Source of the DNA: Clitoria ternatea
Taxonomy: Eukaryota; Streptophyta; Magnoliopsida; Fabales; Fabaceae
DNA: 64,000 nt
Assembly (NCBI GenBank): GCA_037962975.1
Contig: CM075676.1
Coordinates: forward strand, 28,453,001-28,517,000
Direction: 5' to 3'
The notes under the pieces are model-generated. The model worked only from the letters and a program-made list of their open reading frames with translations. It did no database searches and was not told the DNA's origin. Within the stretch, counting starts at the first letter, position 1. Every line of letters starts with the position of its first letter. The position numbers were made by a program, and so were the translations under genes. Below, one piece after another: positions 56,290-64,000 of this stretch.

Positions 56290-56600
56290 TGTCAGATTAC
56301 TTTGAAGTTGTGGCTGTTTAGAAAAGAGAGAATAGAAAACGAGGTTATAGAGAATAGTAGAGATGAAGAAGGTGAAAAGGTGATAGGTTGCCTTCTATCA
56401 AGCGCTTGTTTAACGTCACGAGCCTGACGATGACCTTTTAACTACTGCAAGAAAATGTTAATAATGCCAAAACAATAATAGTAATAATGATTAAGACAAG
56501 TGTTAGCACCGAAAAGAATGATGATGTAATTAATTGATATCTATTTTTTTTATTTTTTATTTATTTTTTATTTTTTTATAAATATTGTTATTAGGAAAAA

Positions 56601-58187
56601 TTAGTCAAAATATTTGGCATCACACAAATACACCTCCGTATCTATGTGCTCTTGGAACCCTTGAAAGAAAGGTTTAAGTCGGTGCCCATTTACCTTGAAA
56701 ACTTTGTTTGTCGCTTTATCTGAAATTTCAATCACACCATAAGGAAAGATATTAGTTATTTCAAATGGGCCTGCCCATTTAGAGCGAAGCTTACCAGATA
56801 TGAGCTTTAGACGTGAGTTGTACAATAAAACTTTTTATCCAATGAAAAAGTTTTTTCTCAAGACCTGTTTGTCATGAAAGGATTTGGCTTTTTCTTTATA
56901 GGTTTTAGAACTTTCATAAGCTTCCAAACGAATTTCTTCTAGTTCCTGTAGTTGGAGTTTCCTTTCTTTACCGGCCTCATTTAAGCCCAGGTTACATTGT
57001 TTTACTGCCCAATAAGCTTTGTGCTCAATTTCTACAGGTAAGTGACATGATTTTCCAAAAACAATCCTATAAGGGGACATTCCAATAGGTGTTTTATAAG
57101 CTGTTCTATAAGCCCAAAGAGCATCTTCTAACCTTTTGCTCCAATCTTTCCTATTTGGTTGTACTGTTTTTTGAAGGATCATTTTTAATTCTCGATTAGA
57201 CACTTCAGCCTGCCCATTTGTTTGGGGGTGATAAGGTGTTGAAACCTTATGCATAACTCCATATTTTTTAAGAAGGGACTCCATTTTACGGTTGCAAAAA
57301 TGTGATCCTTGATCACTAATGATGGCTTTAGGAACACCAAACCTGCAAAATATGTGTGATTTAACAAAATCTGCAACAACTTTAGAATCATCAGTTCGAG
57401 TAGCTTTAGCTTCAACCCATTTAGACACATAATCGACCGCAAGTAGTATATAAACAAAACCAAAAGATACAGGAAAAGGTCCCATGAAATCTATGCCCCA
57501 AACATCAAAAATTTCACAAAATAACATGGGTTGTTGAGGCATCTCATTTCTACGAGATATGTTTCCCATTCTTTGACATCGTTCACAAGATTTACAAAAT
57601 GTATATGCATCACGAAAAATTGTTGGCCAATATAAACCAGATTCTAATACTTTCCTTGCTGTACGTTGAGGTCCAAAATGTCCACCACATGCATATGTAT
57701 GACAAAATGTAAGAATGGAATAAAATTCATTTTCAGGTACACACCTTCTAATGACTTGATCACTACAAAGTTTCCATAAGTAAGGATCATCCCAAACATA
57801 GTATTTAGAATCACTTTTTAGTTTTATTATTTGTTGTTTAGATGCATGTATGGGAGTAACAGAAGCAACTAAGTAGTTTACCAAATCAGCAAACCATGGA
57901 GTGGAATCATGTATTCCCATAAGTTGTTCATCAGGGAAATCATCTCTAATGGAAATTGGGTCAAGTTCTTTTTCAATTCTGCTTAAGTGATCAGCCACCA
58001 AATTTTCTGCTCCAATTTTATCCCTAATTTCAATGTCAAATTCTTGGAGCAACAACATCCACCTGATCAATCTTGGTTTTGCATCTGGTTTCTTTAAAAG
58101 GAACTTTAATGCTGCATGATCTGAAAATACAACTACTTTTGAACCGAGCAAATAAGATCTAAATTTGTCAAGTGCAAACAATAGCAA
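56601..58187 (-). pseudogene. pol: Gypsy pol, RNase H end and integrase (one stop, frameshifted from RT)
   Basis: 450 codons from 58187, a TAA at 56835-56837, then 74 more codons in the same frame. RNase H C-terminal part FALDKFRSYLLGSKVVVFSD; zinc-binding HHCC of integrase (HTYACGGHFG ... CKSCERCQR); core with D (GIDFMGPFP), D (ISDQGSHF) and E (NGQAEVSNRE); C-terminal GPFEITNIFPYG region. The stop replaces a position that is normally Gln in the phrase ending KVLLYNSRLK, a C-to-T change. It joins the RT fragment through a frameshift near 58170-58187. Confidence 0.9.
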
Positions 58188-59259
58188 GTAGTTCTTTTTC
58201 TGTGGTAGTATAGTTTATTTGTGCAGTATCCAAAGTTCGTGAGGCATAGTAAATAACATGTTGTACTTTACCTACTCTTTGAGCAAGAACAGCTCCTAAT
58301 GCATAAATTGATGCATCACACATAAGTTCAAATGGAAGTGACCAATCTGGTGCCTGGATGATAGGAGTGGTAGTTAAAGCTTTCTTTAAGCAATCAAAAG
58401 CCTCTTTACATTTGTCATTAAAGTCAAATGTTATATTTTTTTGTAGTAAGTTAGACAATGGAAGGGCTATCTTACTGAAGTTTTTTATAAACCTTCTATA
58501 GAAACCTGCATGACCAAGAAAAGAACGAATATCTCGCACACAAGAAGGATAAGGTAATTGAGAAATTACATCAATTTTTGCAGGATCTACTTCTATGCCT
58601 TTTTTAGGTATTATATGGCCTAAAACTATTCCTTCTTCTACCATGAAGTGACATTTCTCATAATTAAGAACAAGGTTAGTTTCAATGCATCTATGTAATA
58701 CTTTATCTAGACTATTTAAGCAAGCATCAAATGATGAACCATATACTGTGAAATCATCCATAAATACTTCCATGCAATTTTCAAGAAAATCAGCAAAGAT
58801 ACTAATCATGCATCGTTGAAAGGTACTAGGGGCATTGCATAAGCCAAAAGGCATCCTCCTATAAGCAAAAGTGCCAAAAGGACATGTAAATGTTGTTTTT
58901 TCTTGATCTTCTGGTGCAATATAAATTTGGAAGTAACCTAAAAATCCATCTAAAAAGCAATAATGTGACTTACCTGCCAGTCGTTCTAACATTTGATCAA
59001 TGAAAGGTAAAGGAAAGTGATCCTTTCAGGTTGCTTTGTTAAGTTTCCTATAATCAATGCATACTCGCCAACTATTTTGGATTCTGGTAGGAATTAATTC
59101 ATCATTTTCATTTTTAACCACTGTAATTCCAGACTTTTTGGGAACCACTTGTACAGGGCTGACCCAAGTGCTATCTGATATAGGGTAAATAATTCCAGCT
59201 TGTAATAATTTTGTTACCTTTTTTTTAACTACATCAAGGATTTGGGGATTAAGTCTTCT
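58168..59259 (-). pseudogene. pol: Gypsy pol, reverse transcriptase and RNase H start
   Basis: Same frame as gag and protease. Contains GIIYPISDSTWVSPVQVVPK, a TGA at 59026-59028 where relatives have Arg (KATxKDHFP), FGTFAYRRMPFGLCNAP, the catalytic FMDDFTVYG, FLGHAGFYRRFIKNFSK and the RNase H start YALGAVLAQR ... TTTEKELLAIV. The frame is lost after ELLAIV near 58175. Confidence 0.9.
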
Positions 59260-60885
59260 TTATGGTTGCCTTACTGGTTTAACTTCTTCTTCTAATAGAA
59301 TTCTATGCATACACATGGAAAGGCTAATACCTGGGATATCTTCCAAAGTCCAACCAATTGCTTTCTTATGCTTCCTAATAATCTGCAACAACCTTGTTTC
59401 TTGATCAACATTTAATTTGTTAGAAATAATCACTGGAAGGTTCTTATCTTCCTCTAAATATGCATACTTTAAATGTTCAGGAAGAGGTTTTAACTCTAAC
59501 ATAGGAGGCTGCATTATTGAAGGAATCAACTTGGTTGAATTTGTCTCAGCAACTTGTACTTCAACATAATCAGATGTATTTGTAACTATTTTAATCAAAT
59601 TATCACACTCTGATTCTTTTGAAACAACATCTGAAACTATATTTTCTGTTTTAAGGGAGTTTGGATCATTATTATCATTAAGCAGATATTTCTCAATTTC
59701 AGCACACACATTGCATTGATGAGAATCCATGCATGAATCACAAACAAATGAATCATAAAAATCAGACAATACAGGAAAATCAACATCATTAGACAACTTA
59801 ATAATATTATCCTCAACTAAATCAGTTATTAAATCAATTTGAAAAACAGAATGATCCTCAGTAGGATGCTTCATAGCATCTAAAATGTTGAATTTAACCA
59901 CACTATCTCCAAATTCCATAGAAAGGGTTCCTGTATGCACATCTATCTTTGTTCTAGCTGTTTTTAAGAATGGTCTACCTAAAATTATTGGAGCTTTATT
60001 GGTGGAATTCTCACTTTCCATATCTAGAACATAAAAATCTGCAGGAAAAATTAAATCATTAACTTTAATAAGGACATCTTCAATAATTCCTGCAGGATGT
60101 GCAGAGCTTCAATTTGCTAATTGTATAACCACACCTGTAGTTTGCAAAGATCCAAGGGAAAGTGAAGTAAATACAGTCATAGGCATAACATTAATAGATG
60201 CACCTAAGTCTAGCATGGCATTTTCAAATTTGTTATTGCCTATTATGCATGGAATGGTAAACGTCCCAGGGTCTTTACATTTTTCTGGTATATGTGACAA
60301 AGGTTTTTCAATTAATGCAGACACATTTCTACTTATATTAATCCTTTCATTGCCTTTTAGTCTTCTTTTATTAGTGCATAGTTCTTTAAGGAATTTGGCA
60401 TATCTTGGGATTTGCTTGATGGCTTCTAATAAAGGTATATTTACCTCTACTTTTCTAAATGTTTCCAAGATCTCCTCATCCATTTTCTTATTTTGTATAG
60501 ATTTTTATCTTTGTGGAAATGGAAGAGGGATATGTTGCTTATCAGGACCAGCTGCAGAATGAGGATTTGTAAGAGATATATCATTACTATTATTACTTAA
60601 ACTATCTAAAACTTCTTCTGCATGTTTTTCTGTGACAATAGTATTTTCAGTTTGTTATTGTTTTTCTGGTCCATGGATAGCTTTACCAGATCTTAAAGTA
60701 ATTGCACTTACATTTTTAGGATTGACAATTGTCTGAGCGGGCAACTTATCTGAACCTTGAGACTGCAAATGGTTTAAAGATGTAGCCAATTGACCAATCT
60801 GATTTTCAAGAGTCTGAATTGTAGCCTCAGTTCTTTTTTGGAAGTTCAGATTATCTACTGACATTTGCTTTATCAATTCCTCCAA
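59260..60885 (-). pseudogene. Gypsy gag C-terminus, linker and protease
   Basis: Same frame as gag, with stops at 60655-60657, 60505-60507, 60109-60111 and 59260-59262. Contains KSAITLRSGK-like ITLRSGKAIHGPEKQ, the conserved IPLLEAIKQIPRYAKFLKEL, the aspartic protease motif MLDLGASINVMPM, ILGRPFLKTARTKIDVHTG and the RT approach WTLEDIPGISLSMCMHRI. At least two stops (CGA to TGA at 60109, CAA to TAA at 59260) look like simple C-to-T changes. Confidence 0.85.
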
Positions 60886-60915
60886 ATTTGATTTCTCAGT
60901 GGAAGGTGCAGCTAT

Positions 60916-62046
60916 TTATGTAGCTTGTTGTTGTACATGAGGAGGTTGATATGGTCTGCTTGGTCCAGTATTTGCCTGAAAAGGTGCATGAGGTTGTTGT
61001 GAGGAATTACCCCATCTTAAATTAGGGTGATTCCTCCAACCAGGATTATATCTGTTAGAAGAAAGATCATAATTATTTTGTTGTTGTGGCGGTCTGTTAT
61101 TGTATAAGTTGGCAGCACATACTTGACGATTTTCATCGGGAATTTTAGCTTCCTGCAGTAAAGGACAACAATCGGTATAATGATCTGATGAAGTACAGAT
61201 AGAACATACCTTAGCAGGGGTTACAGGTTGTTGTTTTTGAGACACAATAATATTTTTCATAAGTGTTGCTAGTTCAGCAAATTTACTTTCCCATTTTTTA
61301 TCTCCATCATTAGTAGTTTCAATTTCATGGACTCCTCTAATTACTACAGAATTATTTCTAGTGGCATGTTGTTGAGCATTAGCAGCCATGTTCTCAATTA
61401 AAGTTTTTACTGCATTTGTAGTTTTATTTTGCAAAGCACCACCACTAGCTGCATCAACCAAAGTTCTATCCATTGGATTAAGACCTTCATAGAAATATTG
61501 CATGAGAAGTTGGTCCGTAATTTGGTGATGGGGACAACTAGCACATAATCTTTTAAATCTTTCCCAGTATTCATAAAGATTTTCCCGGTCATGTTGCCGG
61601 ATGCCACATATTTCTTTTCTAATTGAGGAAGTTCTTGAAGCGGGGAAAAATTTTTCAAGAAACATTTTCTTTAAGTCATCCCAACTTGTAATAGAGCCAG
61701 GAGGAAGGTAAAATAACCAATCCTCAGCGATATCTGCTAGGGAGAAAGGAAAAGCTTTAAGTTTTACATGTTCTTCTGAAACCCCTTCAGGTTTCATGGT
61801 AGAGCAAAGGATATGAAATGCTTTTAAGTGTTTATGAGGATCTTCACCTGCACGACCATGAAACTTTGGTAACAAATGAACTAAACCAGTTTTAAGCACA
61901 AAAGGAACATCTTCCTCAGGATATAAGATGCATGATGTTTGATTAGTGACATCTGGTGTAGCTAGTTCTTTTAATGTCTTTTCAGCCATGTTATGCAAAT
62001 ACTCAGAAGTTGAAGGTTTAGTTTCACTATTTATGCTATTAGGTAG

Positions 62047-62130
<84 letters not shown>

Positions 62131-62229
62131 TAATAGTTTCTTAGATGATCTAACTAATTGATGAAATGTTCTATCTATTTCAGGATCAAAAGAATATAAT
62201 GGCTCGGGATTAGATCTAGCCATGCACAA
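60916..62229 (-). pseudogene. gag: Gypsy gag with a poly-asparagine tract
   Basis: 437 codons from an ATG at 62229 to a TAA at 60916-60918, after which the same frame continues. Retrotransposon gag domain (about 150-260): FHGRAGEDPHKHLKAFHILC, AEDWLFYLPPGSITSWDDLK, MFLEKFFPASRTSSIRKEI. A zinc-knuckle-like CSICTSSDHYTDCCP is near 345. The N-terminus has an uninterrupted run of about 28 Asn encoded by an (AAT)n microsatellite. C-terminal part is Gln/Asn/Pro-rich, as in Athila/Diaspora gags. Confidence 0.9.
62049..62131. repeat. (ATT)n microsatellite inside gag
   Basis: About 27 triplets. On the coding strand it is AAT repeated in frame, giving poly-Asn. Confidence 0.97.
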
Positions 62230-62522
62230 TACATCTACATATATTGTAACAAAATACTACAACTATGTAATAAAAGGAAAAAGTTATCATTTTAATTATG
62301 AAATACTTAGAACATATATTAAAAATTTAAAGATTTTTTATATTTATATTTTTTTCAATGGTTGAAAATGAGATTACTAGAAAATGAATAAGAATATAAT
62401 AAAGTGGAATTTTTTTTTATTTTTTATATGCTCACATTCAACCAAACCTTAATATCTTCAATACACCTACAAAAAAAATGTAAAATATATTAGATAATTG
62501 AATGTAAATAATTAGGACCAAA

Positions 62523-62542
62523 GGTCCCCGGCAACGGCGCCA
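62523..62542 (-). other. Primer binding site of the Gypsy element
   Basis: Minus strand TGGCGCCGTTGCCGGGGACC following the LTR end and AAATT; the usual Athila/Diaspora-type PBS. Confidence 0.9.
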
Positions 62543-62546
62543 AATT

Positions 62547-64000
62547 TAACACGCTGTCGTTGTCGGGTCAAATAAAAAGTTAAATTAATATAGTATAAGG
62601 TGAATAACCTTAGTCGTCTCTCGAGGACCTTAGTTTAATTAGTTACACTCAATTTAGTTATAATAAAGGGGGGGTTTGTGTTGAGCTTGAAAGGAAAATT
62701 AAGTGATTATATAATAGTGCAAAAAGTAAATTTATGAGTAAGAATAATCAAATTTAGAAACAACCAACCCAAGGAATTAATAAATCTTTAGTTAACTAAT
62801 CATTGGTCACAAATATGATTAAATATAATTAATTTCTCAACCTTGAATCATTTGGAATCCCTAAATGATTATATTCTAGAAAATCTTCTAGAATTGAATT
62901 AATGAACTAATAAGAATAATCAATCGATATATTCTTATTAATTACTAAAATAACTTTAAAATCATAATTTGATTGAGTTAAGAAACTAAATAGAAATCTC
63001 TTATTTAGTAACTTAATCTTTGTTCTCAAATTGATTATTGATTAACTAACCAACATCAGTTTAGATTATAGATTGTTTAATTATATACCAATCGGTTATA
63101 CACTTAAATAATCTACCATCATAAGTGCTTGAGAAACAAAGAAAAGTAATTATCTTCAATCAAAATATTAAGAGCAAGAACTCAAAGTTAACATAAAGAA
63201 AAATTAAATTCCTTGAGTTGATTTTAAAAGATTAAGCTTCCATGATAATTTTTAACAATGAAAGCTAATATTAAATTTACTAAAACTTTGATTATAAAAG
63301 TAAATAACAAATAATAAAATTAACTTACTTGATATTGAGGAAGGGAAATGAAAACCATAACTTGAAGGATGGAATATAGAACAAGGAGATAAAGCAAAAG
63401 AAAGAACTAAAACTTAAGAAGCTAAAACAAAGATATAGAATTATAATGGAAACTAAAGCATGTATTTCTTATGTATTTCTTGTGTATCTTCCTTACAACT
63501 TCAAGCATCTATTTATAGGCAATATATGATGATACTATACATTCATTTTCTGATTATTAATGCATTTTTTCAACATTGGTGGGCTTGAAATTACAATAAT
63601 TCAAAAGAAGATAATGGTAGGTGTTGAAATGCATTCTCCTCTTTATCTTCTCCACCTTGTGAGTCCAATATGACCTTCTAGATGGCCGAATTTTGAAAAA
63701 CCTTCAACATGAAAGTTGTAGATCTCTGTCTTATTGAGAATTTTGCGCAAGAATGAGGTCATTTGGACACCTAGAGCTCCAGATATGTGTCTTTTGGTGA
63801 ACTATGTCAATGCTGGTGGGACATATAAGGGCTGATTGATTCAAGCTCCATTTCTTTATTTTTTCCAGATGAAAAATAACCAAATTTGATCATCATGATG
63901 TAGCCCTCTGTCTTAGCTTTCCATGGGCTCCAAGATTAGCCCATTTGGATTACAAAAGCCCAAGTTATGGCCAAAATAAGGCAAGATACTCAAGATACAT
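62547..64000 (-). repeat. 5' LTR of the Gypsy element (partial)
   Basis: 1454 bp seen, matching 50897-52348 with about 1.2 percent differences. The inner end is GTGTTA rather than GTGTCA, one base change in the terminal CA. About 150 bp remain outside the window. Confidence 0.95.

Larger units (their letters stand above)
50897..64000 (-). mobile_element. Athila/Diaspora-type Gypsy retrotransposon with accessory ORFs (5' LTR cut by window edge)
   Basis: Left copy (3' LTR) 50897-52498; right copy (5' LTR) 62547 to past 64000. The internal region of 10.05 kb reads, on the minus strand, PBS, gag, protease, RT, RNase H, integrase, a Cys-finger ORF, a LOG-like ORF, a noncoding tail and PPT. The PBS TGGCGCCGTTGCCGGGGACC, the protease motif DLGAS and RT motif FMDDF place it near Athila/Diaspora. 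The two LTR copies differ at about 18 positions and two indels over 1.45 kb (counted by eye), about 1.2 percent. gag-pol is broken; the LOG-like ORF is not. Confidence 0.95.

Overview
The window looks like a repeat-rich block of plant nuclear DNA, most likely from a papilionoid legume close to soybean, cowpea or bean. The grounds are an Ogre-type element with the legume-typical DUF7745-like ORF, a SIRE-type Copia element whose LTR is packed with the palindrome TAATCGATTA, GT-AG introns, and very AT-rich spacers. The species itself cannot be fixed from the sequence. No rRNA, tRNA or CRISPR was seen.

Only three genes look like ordinary host genes, all on the minus strand in the left part: a small plant-specific SPRISFS/ADELF protein (8876-9613, two exons), a four-EF-hand calmodulin-like protein (16147-16722) and a complete sucrose/H+ symporter (23677-25492, four exons, 499 aa). 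Two gene relics lie among them: a MULE transposase lacking its catalytic core (about 13.5-14.8 kb) and a decayed WRKY-domain pseudogene (about 18.9-19.4 kb).

The rest is nested mobile DNA. From the left: the 5' end of an Ogre-like Gypsy element (minus strand; ORF runs off the window, PBS 1769-1788, LTR from 1790); fragments of TGTAACA-type LTRs (5.6-8.0 kb, 20.6-22.5 kb); a 3.46-kb CACTA element (26250-29704, TSD TAT) apparently lying inside a MITE; a 410-bp PIF/Harbinger MITE (30384-30793); a 3' LTR with polypurine tract (30991-33202); a complete, very young Copia element (33715-43988, TSD CACTC, LTRs differing only by two C residues); a solo LTR (44081-45583, TSD TCAAT); a second solo LTR (46992-49772) lying in another LTR-like sequence that starts at 45924; and an almost complete Athila/Diaspora-type Gypsy element (50897 to the right edge, minus strand).

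Two observations stand out. First, the Gypsy element carries accessory genes between pol and its 3' LTR: an intact 209-codon LONELY GUY (cytokinin-activating enzyme)-like ORF and a broken 176-codon ORF with a basic stretch followed by a Cys finger. Second, the Copia element has a third ORF behind pol, preceded by its own array of 12 AATCGATT palindromes and a TATA box placed 120 nt after the last palindrome. The LTR promoter has 18 palindromes and a TATA box at 119 nt. This looks like a duplicated promoter design for a separately transcribed gene.
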